From an uncultured Chloroflexota bacterium (GTDB lineage: Bacteria > Chloroflexota > Limnocylindria > Limnocylindrales > CSP1-4): DNA of 13,010 bases. The position numbers and the translations under genes were made by a program. The stretch's first letter is position 1, and each line of letters opens with the position of its first letter. The stretch lies in assembly GCA_903924005.1 (NCBI GenBank), contig CAIXZV010000441.1:1-13010 (forward strand). The letters run 5' to 3'. Positions 6,958 through 13,010 of this stretch are shown one piece after another. Below the pieces are notes generated by a model, which saw nothing but the letters and a program-made list of their open reading frames with translations, was not told where the DNA came from and did not search any database.

Positions 6958-7205
6958 GAGCCGAAGGCCTCATCGAGGTAGCGGTCATGCTCCGCGGCGG
7001 CATTTGCCCCGTCGCCGCGCCCCGCGCCAACCGCGGTCATCGCCCGCTCCCAGAGCTCCGCCCGCGACGGCGGCACCACGGCTGTGCCGTACGCCTGGTC
7101 AACCGCGTCACGGATGAGGTGCGCCATCGACGTGCCGCGCTCCTGGGCGAGGCGGCGCAGCAGGTCAGCCTGCTCGGGCTCCAGCGAGATCTGGGTTCGC
7201 TCCAT
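6954..7205 (-). CDS. vapB: ribbon-helix-helix antitoxin (CopG/VapB-like)
   Basis: The 83-residue protein opens with RTQISLEPEQADLLRRLAQERGTSMAHLIRDAVDQAY: a short strand and two helices, the ribbon-helix-helix DNA-binding pattern. The C-terminal half (residues 40-83) would be the toxin-neutralising tail. It precedes the PIN toxin and shares a GTGA stop/start overlap with it, the usual antitoxin-first order. No Shine-Dalgarno precedes the ATG; a likely -10 (TGATAT) ends 9 bases upstream, so the mRNA may be leaderless. The dimer is expected to repress its own promoter. Confidence 0.87.
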   Translation of the reverse strand: MERTQISLEPEQADLLRRLAQERGTSMAHLIRDAVDQAYGTAVVPPSRAELWERAMTAVGAGRGDGANAAAEHDRYLDEAFGS

Positions 7206-7214
7206 CGTGAGACG

Positions 7215-7255
7215 ATATCACTTGGTCAACGTGATGTACGTCAACTCGCATCACG
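7215..7255 (-). promoter_or_regulatory. promoter and candidate operator of the first toxin-antitoxin operon
   Basis: On the minus strand TTGACG (7244-7239) is followed after 18 bases by TGATAT (7220-7215), 9 bases from the antitoxin ATG. The region holds ATCAC (7217-7221) with GTGAT (7231-7235), CGTGAT (7230-7235) with ATCACG (7250-7255), and a direct repeat GTCAAC at 7225 and 7240. Such short symmetric sites suit RHH-dimer binding. The rest of 7206-7415 shows no gene. Confidence 0.4.
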
Positions 7256-7415
7256 AGGCACTGAGTTACGTGAGACTCACCGGGTTGATCGGCATGCAGG
7301 GTTCCATCCCCCAACCGCGACTTCGGGCCGTGAACCACGCGGCAGCCGCTCAGTTCTGAGTCAGGGTTGCATCAGGAGGCCCCGCGCAGACGGTGCAACC
7401 GGGTTCACGCAGCGC

Positions 7416-9230
7416 ATGCCCGACACTGTGGCCATGCGCAAGCCCACGGGCCGCCCCCGCCCCACCCACGCAGCCCGCGATACCGGACCCGGCAAGCCGG
7501 CATGGCCGTCGGACCACAAGCTCTCAAAGAAGCCCCACCGCGGTGTCGCCGCCGGTGGCCGCCCGCTTGATGCCGTTGTCCTGCCGGAGCGGCGCATCCC
7601 GCCCATCGTCGTGGCACACCTGGGCCCGGCCAACAGCGGCAAGACATACGCGGGGCTTGAGGCGCTGATCGCCGCTGGCTCCGGCGCCTACGCCGCGCCC
7701 CTGCGGATGCTCGCCAATGAGGCGTACGTCCGGCTGTCGGAGCGCCTCGGCGAGGCGAATGTGGGCCTCATCACGGGTGAGGAGCGGATCAACGAGCGGG
7801 CGCCCGTCATTGCCTGCACCGTGGAGATGCTGTCGCCCGCGCGGCGCGGCGTCATCGTGCTGGACGAGGTCCACTGGGCAGCCGACCCGGAACGTGGCTC
7901 GGCTTGGACGCGCGTCCTCTGGCACAGCGGGGCCGACGAGCTATACCTCGCGGGCGCACCCGATGCCGAACCGCTGCTTGCGGCGGCATACGGCGACGCG
8001 CTGCAGGTGGTCTGGACGGAGCGTCTCACGGGGCCGCTGGAGCTGGTTGGCGGCGTCGCCATCGACAAACTGGAGCCCGCCACGGTCGTGGTCGCGTTCT
8101 CGCGCGCAGCGGTGATTGCGCTGGCCTCGCGTATCCACGCGGTTCGCGGCGGCGCGGTTGGCGTCCTGTACGGCGCCATGCCCGTGGCAGCACGGCGCCA
8201 CCAGGTGGAGCAGTTCAACAGCGGCGCCACGGAGGTCCTCGTCTCCACGGACGTGCTGGGCCACGGCGTCAACCTCCCGTGTCGGGCGGTGCTGTTTGCC
8301 GAGACCACCAAGTTTGACGGCGTGGAGCGGCGAGACCTGCTCCCCTGGGAGGTTGCGCAGATTGCCGGCCGCGCAGGGCGGTTTGGCCTGCACGAGGACG
8401 GCTCAGTGGGCTGGCTGACGGGTCTGTCCTGGCTTCGGCCGGACGGGCGCGTCATCGCGCACGGTCTCCAGCCAACGGCGGGCGTGGGACCCGATGGCGA
8501 GACGCCGGCGTACCGGAGGCTCACGCGGGCGCAGCTTGGCCCGGCGCGCAGCGACCTGCGGTCCGTGCCGCCGCACCGCTGGCCTGATGCGCTCGAGGCC
8601 TGGTCTCGTGCCGCCCACGTCGCGGTCAAGGAGGCGGGCTGGCTCCGGACGGCACCGGTGGCGCCCATTCGGGACAGGCTGATGGTTGTCGGCCCGCAGC
8701 GGCTTCGTCGCCTGTCGCCCGAGGACGCTTGGTCCTTTGCGCTTGCGCCAATCGATGCTGGCGACTATGGGGCGATCCTTGGCAGGCTTGCCGATGCGCT
8801 CCTGACCAGCCACCCACTGGGCGATCTTGTGGATGCCCGCGACGTGGGGGCCGCCACCATTGCCGAAGCAGAGGCGCTCAGCGCCCAGGCGGCGATCATG
8901 CGCTGGTTCACGCGGCGCCACCCGGGTGCGGGCGGGATCAGTGCTGCGGCGGCCGATGCGCTGGAGGCGGCGGCGTCAGCCCGCGTGATTGAGCTGGTGC
9001 CCGGGACGATCGAAGGGCCGGCCGCGGATCGCTGTGCCGATTGCGGTCGCGAGTCCGCGCCATGGTTCAGCCGCTGCGACGAGTGCCAGGCCAAGGTGAA
9101 CGCGGGGGCCAGCAGCGGCGTTGCAGCCGGAGCAGTCCGTTCCACGGCAGCGCCATTGGCTCCCCCTGCTCGCCGAGGCGCGAAGCCGCCGCCAAACCGC
9201 GCCACCCGCCGCAAACGCGCCAAGGGCTAG
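7416..9230 (+). CDS. SUV3-like SF2 RNA helicase with C-terminal zinc ribbon
   Basis: The 604-residue protein is an SF2 helicase close to the SUV3 (SUPV3L1) group, known in mitochondria as the degradosome RNA helicase. Seen: GPANSGKTYAG Walker A (70-80), YAAPLRMLANEAY, TGEER, CTVEM, DEVH box (150-153), STDVLGHGVNLPC and motif VI QIAGRAGRFG (315-324). A later LSPEDAWSFALAPIDAGD resembles the SUV3 C-terminal region. Near the end, Cys540/543 and Cys554/557 form a CxxC-CxxC zinc ribbon, followed by a Lys/Arg-rich tail. Either feature could bind RNA. The N-terminal 50 residues are basic and low-complexity. Start: ATG 7416 or 7434; neither has a Shine-Dalgarno and the frame is open far upstream, so the start is uncertain. 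Expected role: ATP-driven RNA unwinding in decay or processing. It ends 12 bases from the second toxin, convergently. Confidence 0.88.
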   Translation: MPDTVAMRKPTGRPRPTHAARDTGPGKPAWPSDHKLSKKPHRGVAAGGRPLDAVVLPERRIPPIVVAHLGPANSGKTYAGLEALIAAGSGAYAAPLRMLANEAYVRLSERLGEANVGLITGEERINERAPVIACTVEMLSPARRGVIVLDEVHWAADPERGSAWTRVLWHSGADELYLAGAPDAEPLLAAAYGDALQVVWTERLTGPLELVGGVAIDKLEPATVVVAFSRAAVIALASRIHAVRGGAVGVLYGAMPVAARRHQVEQFNSGATEVLVSTDVLGHGVNLPCRAVLFAETTKFDGVERRDLLPWEVAQIAGRAGRFGLHEDGSVGWLTGLSWLRPDGRVIAHGLQPTAGVGPDGETPAYRRLTRAQLGPARSDLRSVPPHRWPDALEAWSRAAHVAVKEAGWLRTAPVAPIRDRLMVVGPQRLRRLSPEDAWSFALAPIDAGDYGAILGRLADALLTSHPLGDLVDARDVGAATIAEAEALSAQAAIMRWFTRRHPGAGGISAAAADALEAAASARVIELVPGTIEGPAADRCADCGRESAPWFSRCDECQAKVNAGASSGVAAGAVRSTAAPLAPPARRGAKPPPNRATRRKRAKG

Positions 9231-9242
9231 CGCGCCGCCAAC

Positions 9243-9635
9243 TCAGCCGAGCCGGACGATGCCCTCCACCGCGTCCAGCCCGCGATCAAAGCTCAGGATC
9301 TGCATCACGCCGCGCCTGCGCATGATCGAAATGTGGACGGCGCCCCTGGCGGACAGGCCCGTGGACATGACGAGACGGCGCGCCCGTTCCACGTCCTCCC
9401 GCTCCACCGGATAGACCTCGTCAACGACCCCGAGGATCGCGTCCGTCGCCGGCCCGATGGCTTCACGGCGCGCGATGGCCACGTAGCGGTGGAGGATCTC
9501 CTGAAGCACCTCGGCATCGGTCACGAGGACTTCGCCATCCGCGATCGCCCGCTCGAGCAACTGCCGGGCCGCGCCCTTGTTGGGGTGATCCGCGCCCACT
9601 AGGTACATGGGGATGTTGGAATCCACGAAGATCAC
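9243..9635 (-). CDS. vapC: PIN-domain toxin (VapC family) with a substituted catalytic Asp
   Basis: The 130-residue PIN protein opens VIFVDSNIPMYLVGADHPNK with Asp5, then Glu46 in VLQEILHRYVAI and SFDRGLD (Asp117, Asp121) near the end. In this subfamily the third acid lies in SARDA-H; here the text is SARGAVH, so residue 98 is Gly (GGC, one base from GAC). The protein may therefore be a weak or dead nuclease. The real start is GTG 9635, overlapping the antitoxin stop as GTGA; the frame is open further upstream but runs through the antitoxin. GGGGAG lies 8 bases before the GTG. It converges on the helicase gene with a 12-base gap. Confidence 0.9.
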   Translation of the reverse strand: MIFVDSNIPMYLVGADHPNKGAARQLLERAIADGEVLVTDAEVLQEILHRYVAIARREAIGPATDAILGVVDEVYPVEREDVERARRLVMSTGLSARGAVHISIMRRRGVMQILSFDRGLDAVEGIVRLG

Positions 9636-9889
9636 GTGGGCAGCTCCCCGCTGTAGCCCATCTCGATCTCCCCCAGCATCGGCTCGATGTCCGCCACCGG
9701 ATATGAGAAAGAGCTTGCCTCGCGGACGGCCCGAAGCTTCCTGATCGCATCCGGGTAGACCGTCTCCTCGCGCGCCTTCCTCAGCGCTTCCCGCACCCAC
9801 GCCGCAGTGGTCTGGCGCCGGCGCCGGGCCAGCTCCTGGATCTCGGCCAGCTCGTCATCCTCAAGCAGCACCTGCAGTCGTTTTGTCAT
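9632..9889 (-). CDS. vapB: ribbon-helix-helix antitoxin of the second module
   Basis: The 85-residue protein begins MTKRLQVLLEDDELAEIQELA, followed by TTAAWVREALRKAREE: a strand plus two helices typical of RHH (CopG/MetJ-fold) antitoxins. The C-terminal half ends DIEPMLGEIEMGYSGELPT, an acidic stretch likely to clamp the PIN toxin. ATG 9889 is chosen over the upstream in-frame ATG at 9937 because the domain begins there and the palindromic promoter lies directly before it. There is no Shine-Dalgarno, and the -10 box ends 7 bases before the ATG, which predicts a leaderless mRNA. It is translationally coupled to the toxin through GTGA. Confidence 0.87.
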   Translation of the reverse strand: MTKRLQVLLEDDELAEIQELARRRRQTTAAWVREALRKAREETVYPDAIRKLRAVREASSFSYPVADIEPMLGEIEMGYSGELPT

Positions 9890-9896
9890 GGTAAAC

Positions 9897-9925
9897 AGCC
9901 TAAATGACTCATGTCCATGAGTCAA
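9897..9925 (-). promoter_or_regulatory. promoter with palindromic operator of the second toxin-antitoxin operon
   Basis: TGACTCATG-TC-CATGAGTCA (9905-9924) is a perfect inverted repeat with 9-bp arms. On the minus strand TTGACT (9925-9920, inside one arm) is followed after exactly 17 bases by TAGGCT (9902-9897), then 7 bases to the antitoxin ATG. The palindrome thus covers the -35 and spacer, the expected place for autorepression by the RHH antitoxin. The rest of 9938-10177 shows only a CGTTCGAACG palindrome (9995-10004) and two TAAGCGCC copies. Confidence 0.7.
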
Positions 9926-10128
9926 TCCGTACGTCACCCGCTCGGAACCACTCGCCGATCCGGCTGTAGGTCAAGGCGGCCCTTTTTGGTGCACCGTTCG
10001 AACGCAAGCGTGCCGTTTGGCCTCCAGACCACGCTCGAGACCGCCCGTTCTGAGTCCCGGCTTGATCAAACTGGGAGACCCGGGCGCAGGCTTGCACTCT
10101 CCAGCCTCGGCCGCCGTTGAGTGGCAGA

Positions 10129-10170
10129 TAAGCGCCAGATGAGGGGCCGCTAAGCGCCCATCGCTAGCCT
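10129..10170 (+). promoter_or_regulatory. putative promoter region of the 171-residue gene
   Basis: TAAGCGCC occurs at 10129-10136 and 10151-10158, 22 bases apart (about two helical turns), followed by a TAGCCT -10-like box (10165-10170) that ends 7 bases before the ATG at 10178. No good -35 is seen, so the direct repeats might bind an activator. There is no Shine-Dalgarno. Confidence 0.35.
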
Positions 10171-10177
10171 CGCGGTC

Positions 10178-10693
10178 ATGCGAGAGCTGCAGGTGCTGAT
10201 CCCGTCCAGCCTCACCAGGCGGGTGTTCTCGGCGTGGTCAATCGACATTCCGACGGCGATGGAGGAGACGTTTGTCGGCGAGGATTCCTACTGGCATGCG
10301 TGGGATCAGGACCGGTCGGTATCGCTCACCAGCGTCGTGATGACGGATCAGGGCGAGCCCGTGCCGGCCGTCGCCATCGCCAAGCACTTTCCGGTGCTTG
10401 ATGGGGAGCCAGTGGCGGAACTGCCGCCGGGGCTGCTTGGCCGCGCGGCAATCATCGATACGGACCCGTCTGCCAAGGCCTCGAAGGCACTGACGGGCCT
10501 GCTCGCGGTCTACGGACGGGCGATGGTGGTGACCATCACCAGCGATGACTTGGCTTGGGCGCGACAGACGTGGCGGTCCATCCGGACCCACATCGCGCCG
10601 ATTGAGGCACCGCCGGCCCCGCCGCGAGACCCGCGGCCGCTACCACCGCCACCGCCGCCAATCCGGGACGAACGCGGAGCCCGGATGCACTGA
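10178..10693 (+). CDS. hypothetical protein with proline-rich C-terminus
   Basis: I do not recognise this 171-residue protein. Residues 1-140 have the mix of a compact alpha/beta domain (RELQVLIPSSL, EDSYWHAWDQDRSVSLTSVV, GRAAIIDTDPSAKASKALTG, GRAMVVTITSDDLAWARQTWRSI). Residues 143-163 are a Pro-rich tail with a run of six prolines, probably disordered. No signal peptide, membrane helix, cysteine pair or catalytic motif stands out. Even codon character over the first 140 residues and a promoter-like box just upstream support a real gene. Its stop codon touches that of the convergent oxidoreductase gene (TGATCA). It is likely cytoplasmic; function unknown. Confidence 0.7.
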   Translation: MRELQVLIPSSLTRRVFSAWSIDIPTAMEETFVGEDSYWHAWDQDRSVSLTSVVMTDQGEPVPAVAIAKHFPVLDGEPVAELPPGLLGRAAIIDTDPSAKASKALTGLLAVYGRAMVVTITSDDLAWARQTWRSIRTHIAPIEAPPAPPRDPRPLPPPPPPIRDERGARMH

Positions 10694-11770
10694 TCAGCGG
10701 TGCGCGGCCGCCCATGCTGAACCCGAGACGCGGACCTCCTCACCTGACGCGAGCGCCTGGCCCATGCGGAGCGTCAGCTCGTGGTCCCACGCGCCCTCGG
10801 CCAGACTGCAGAACCCAGGGCCGCCATCGACGTACTCCGCCATGCGGGCGAGGCAGGTGGCCACGGCGACCTCGTCATCCGACAGGCGCGCTGGCGCAAA
10901 CGGGTTGCGGTAGACCCACGCTTCGCCAGCGGTGATCCCGGCGTGGTGGTGCCCCTCGAGGTTGCCGCCATGACCGGTATCCCGGCGCAGCAGGTCGTAC
11001 GTGACGGGGGCGGTTGCGTCCAGCAGGCGGCGCACGGTAAGGCCGTTGATCTCACCGAGCTCGCCGCGGAGCAGCACCCGCGGGGAGCGGATCCAGGAGA
11101 AGTACTGGTCGCCAGTGAAGTCGTACACGCCCAGGCGGTCGCCGAAGTCGAATGTGGCGATGACCTGCTCGGACGGCACGATGCGCTCTGCCGTGGGCGG
11201 CCCGTCGCGGCCCGAGCCCTCAACGATGGGCGAGGTGAACCGCCGCGCCCGGATGGCAACGTCGGCAAACCCGGCGCCAAGGAACTGCCGGATCAGGTTG
11301 ATCCCGTGGTAGTCGTGGGCAACAGAGACCTGCGCCTGCGTCACCGTGCCCAGCACGCCGGAGCGACAAACCGCGAGACGCGCAGCGTGCTCCGGCTGGA
11401 ACTGGTACTGCTCGGCGATCTGAATACGCGCGCCCGACGCGGCGAGATCCTCGAGGCCAAGTAGCGTGTCGAGGTCCTCCGCGGGTGGCGTCTCGGCTAG
11501 CACGGCGACACCGCGCGCGGCCAGATCGCGCATCAGCCCGGGTGCTGCAGCCCGCGGCACGCAAAGCACCACGAATTCGGGCTTGTCCGCCAGCAGCTCG
11601 TCCAGCGACGAGCGGACGGGCACCGACCAGCCGTCGCGGATGCGCGCCGCCCGCGCAGCGTCCCGTGTGAGCACCCCGGTCACGCGGAACTGCGCGGGTA
11701 GTGCGGCCGCAATGCGGAGGAAGAACTCGGCCCGCCACCCGGCGCCAACAATCGCAAACGCAGTGGACAT
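10694..11770 (-). CDS. Gfo/Idh/MocA-family NAD(P)-dependent oxidoreductase
   Basis: The 358-residue protein has the family layout: an N-terminal Rossmann domain opening MSTAFAIVGAGWRAEFFLRI (GxGxxA, residues 9-14), VTGVLTRD after strand 2, FVVLCVPRAAAPGLMRDL, and then the substrate domain with AEQYQFQPEHAARL and AHDYHGINLIRQFLG (His152, His155). Members oxidise or reduce sugars, inositols and related compounds. The usual EKP motif is ETP here (Glu93-Thr94-Pro95), so the Lys that commonly serves catalysis is missing; this may mark a subfamily with different chemistry. A TAGGCT box lies 6 bases before the ATG, but the gene also follows the MFS gene by 42 bases on the same strand, so an operon with the exporter is possible. 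The substrate is unknown. Confidence 0.9.
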   Translation of the reverse strand: MSTAFAIVGAGWRAEFFLRIAAALPAQFRVTGVLTRDAARAARIRDGWSVPVRSSLDELLADKPEFVVLCVPRAAAPGLMRDLAARGVAVLAETPPAEDLDTLLGLEDLAASGARIQIAEQYQFQPEHAARLAVCRSGVLGTVTQAQVSVAHDYHGINLIRQFLGAGFADVAIRARRFTSPIVEGSGRDGPPTAERIVPSEQVIATFDFGDRLGVYDFTGDQYFSWIRSPRVLLRGELGEINGLTVRRLLDATAPVTYDLLRRDTGHGGNLEGHHHAGITAGEAWVYRNPFAPARLSDDEVAVATCLARMAEYVDGGPGFCSLAEGAWDHELTLRMGQALASGEEVRVSGSAWAAAHR

Positions 11771-11776
11771 GGCGCG

Positions 11777-11782
11777 AGCCTA
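11777..11782 (-). promoter_or_regulatory. TAGGCT -10-like box before the oxidoreductase gene
   Basis: TAGGCT on the minus strand ends 6 bases before the ATG at 11770, identical in sequence and nearly in position to the -10 of the second antitoxin gene. No good -35 is visible upstream and there is no Shine-Dalgarno, so a leaderless start is possible but unproven. Confidence 0.3.
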
Positions 11783-11812
11783 GCCCAAGTCCGCCGCGGT
11801 TGGCGGCGCCGA

Positions 11813-13010
11813 TCAGGCCGCCGGCAGCAGCCGCTCGTCCTCGGCAACGTCCTCGGCTACGTCCGCCGTCTCAACCAGCTCGGCCGGCACCGCTGCCGGC
11901 TTTGGCAGCAGCAGCGAGAAGAGCAGGCCTAGCCCCACAAACCCGGCCGCCACAAACCCGGCCGTCCGGGCGGCATCCGTGAACGCCGCCTCAATCGCGG
12001 GCACCGCGGCAGCAGCGCTCGGGTCGGCTCGGAGCGCAATCAGCGCCTGCCCGTCGGTGGCCTTGAGGACCGCGACGATCTGTGCCGAGGCCGCCGCCGG
12101 CAGCCCGGGGACCGCGGCCAGGCGCTGTTGCGCGCCCGTGGTCAGGCTGGTGAGGAGGACCGTTCCAATGAGCGCCGCCCCGATGGCCGTGCCGATCTGG
12201 CGCATCGTCGAGTTGGCGCCCGACGCGAGGCCGGAGCGGGCCGCCGGAACCTCGGACAGGACCACGTTGGCCAGCTGCGCGGTGGCAAACCCGACGCCCA
12301 TCCCGTAGATGAGCAGCGGGACGGCCAGCGCCAGGCCGTCGACGGTTGGCGAGAGCAGGAGCGCCGTGCCCAGCACGCCGACCGCCTCGAGCCCCATGCC
12401 AATCTGGACCACCCGCCGTGGCGAGTACGTGTGGGCGAGGCCACCCGCGATTGGCGCAGCGATGAACGAGCCGGCTGCGAGCGCGAGGAACAGCATCCCC
12501 GTCTCGAACGCCGAGTAGCCCAGAACCCCCTGGAGGAACAGCGGCAGCGCGAACAGCAGGCCAAACTCGCCGAGCGAGACGATGGTCGCGGTCAGGTTGC
12601 CAAACCGGAATGACGGGTTCTGCCAGAGCGTGAAGTCAAACAGGATGAAGGCGCCCGCCCGCTGGCGGCGCAGCTCGATGACGGCGAAGGCGGCGAGGGC
12701 CGCGAAGCCGATGACAAAGGCAAACGGGATGATCGACACGGTGGCGAGCGGCCAGGTCCACGACCCGATGGTGAACGCCTTGCTCGGCGTCAGCCAGCCG
12801 TAGGACACGCCCTCGATCAGGCCAAACACCACCGCGGCGAGACCCAGCGAGAGCGTGGCAAAGCCCGGGGCATCAAACCCGCGGCGCGCGTCCTCGTCGC
12901 GCGACTCGGCCACCCAGACGAGCGTCGCAACCAGGGCGATCAGTCCGATCGGGAGGTTCACCAGGAAGGCGAACCGCCAGGAGAGGTTTGTGGTGAGCCA
13001 GCCGCCAAGG
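11813..13010 (-). CDS. MFS transporter, DHA2 (EmrB/QacA-like) drug exporter, 5'-truncated by window edge
   Basis: About 399 C-terminal residues are visible; the frame runs off the window end, so the GTG at 12961 is not the start. The first visible text, LGGWLTTNLSWRFAFLVNLPIG, is the highly conserved loop after helix 5 in 14-helix DHA2 transporters, and about eight to nine further hydrophobic helices follow. PLLIYGMGVGFATAQLANVVLSEVPAARSGLASGANSTMRQIGTAIGAAL is the family's conserved second-half motif (helix 11 region). The C-terminal tail is acidic (ETADVAEDVAEDER). These proteins export drugs or toxic metabolites by proton antiport. The oxidoreductase gene follows 42 bases downstream. The substrate is unknown. 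Confidence 0.92.
   Translation of the reverse strand, partial: LGGWLTTNLSWRFAFLVNLPIGLIALVATLVWVAESRDEDARRGFDAPGFATLSLGLAAVVFGLIEGVSYGWLTPSKAFTIGSWTWPLATVSIIPFAFVIGFAALAAFAVIELRRQRAGAFILFDFTLWQNPSFRFGNLTATIVSLGEFGLLFALPLFLQGVLGYSAFETGMLFLALAAGSFIAAPIAGGLAHTYSPRRVVQIGMGLEAVGVLGTALLLSPTVDGLALAVPLLIYGMGVGFATAQLANVVLSEVPAARSGLASGANSTMRQIGTAIGAALIGTVLLTSLTTGAQQRLAAVPGLPAAASAQIVAVLKATDGQALIALRADPSAAAAVPAIEAAFTDAARTAGFVAAGFVGLGLLFSLLLPKPAAVPAELVETADVAEDVAEDERLLPAA

Noticed and set aside
7371..7395. AGGAGG at 7373 as the helicase Shine-Dalgarno
   Set aside because: The nearest start codon, GTG 7393, is in a different frame from the helicase, and no in-frame start lies at proper spacing.
6879..7415. 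Upstream extension of the helicase reading frame
   Set aside because: The open frame continues upstream through the first toxin-antitoxin genes on the other strand, but the text there is low-complexity. The helicase-like sequence begins only after about 7434.
9950..10110. Possible tRNA suggested by a GTTCGAAC stretch
   Set aside because: No matching T-arm stem, anticodon arm or acceptor stem could be built around it; it is only a 10-bp palindrome.
11791..11806. Hairpin CCGCC-GCGGTT-GGCGG between the MFS and oxidoreductase genes as a terminator
   Set aside because: It is only a 5-bp stem without a T-run, too weak to support a terminator in such GC-rich sequence.

Overview
The window is a GC-rich, densely coded bacterial chromosome segment with 14 protein genes, two of them cut by the window edges. 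Codons end mostly in G or C, GTG starts occur, and several genes have a TANNNT box 6-9 bases before an ATG with no Shine-Dalgarno, as in leaderless transcription. I see no rRNA, tRNA, CRISPR array, integrase or transposase. These traits fit Chloroflexota (for example the Limnocylindria/Ellin6529 lineages) or Actinomycetota. This placement is an inference; no marker gene here settles it.

Left part (1-4116), plus strand: the C-terminal two thirds of a long-chain acyl-CoA synthetase-like AMP-forming ligase; a secreted DUF3494 ice-binding-like protein whose signal peptide lies in a different frame from the domain (apparent one-base frameshift near 1250-1271) and which ends in an LPATD motif, a membrane helix and a basic tail; and a polytopic GT-C glycosyltransferase-like membrane protein. 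A 352-base convergent intergenic region follows, with three 16-bp tandem repeats, a 17-bp inverted repeat and an 8-bp tandem duplication.

Middle part (4117-7205), minus strand: a tight operon of BcrA-type ABC ATPase, ABC-2 permease and TetR regulator. The first two overlap by ATGA and the next two lie 10 bases apart. The operon is headed by a promoter with a strong palindromic operator, so it is probably an autoregulated efflux or stress cassette. Upstream lies a VapBC-type toxin-antitoxin pair (RHH antitoxin, then PIN toxin) joined by a GTGA overlap.

Right-middle (7206-9937): a plus-strand SUV3-like SF2 RNA helicase with a C-terminal four-cysteine zinc ribbon and basic tail, followed convergently by a second RHH/PIN module with the same GTGA junction. 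In this second toxin the expected third catalytic Asp is Gly. Its promoter contains a perfect 9+9 palindrome and would give a leaderless antitoxin mRNA.

Right part (9938-13010): an unrecognised 171-residue plus-strand protein with a Pro-rich tail, whose stop codon abuts that of a minus-strand Gfo/Idh/MocA oxidoreductase (shared TGATCA). Upstream of the oxidoreductase on the same strand is a DHA2-type (14-helix) MFS exporter cut by the window end.

Most of the window looks like ordinary chromosomal genes. The parts that merit a second look are the helicase flanked by two same-architecture toxin-antitoxin modules, the frameshifted ice-binding protein, the damaged PIN site and the promoter/operator architecture.
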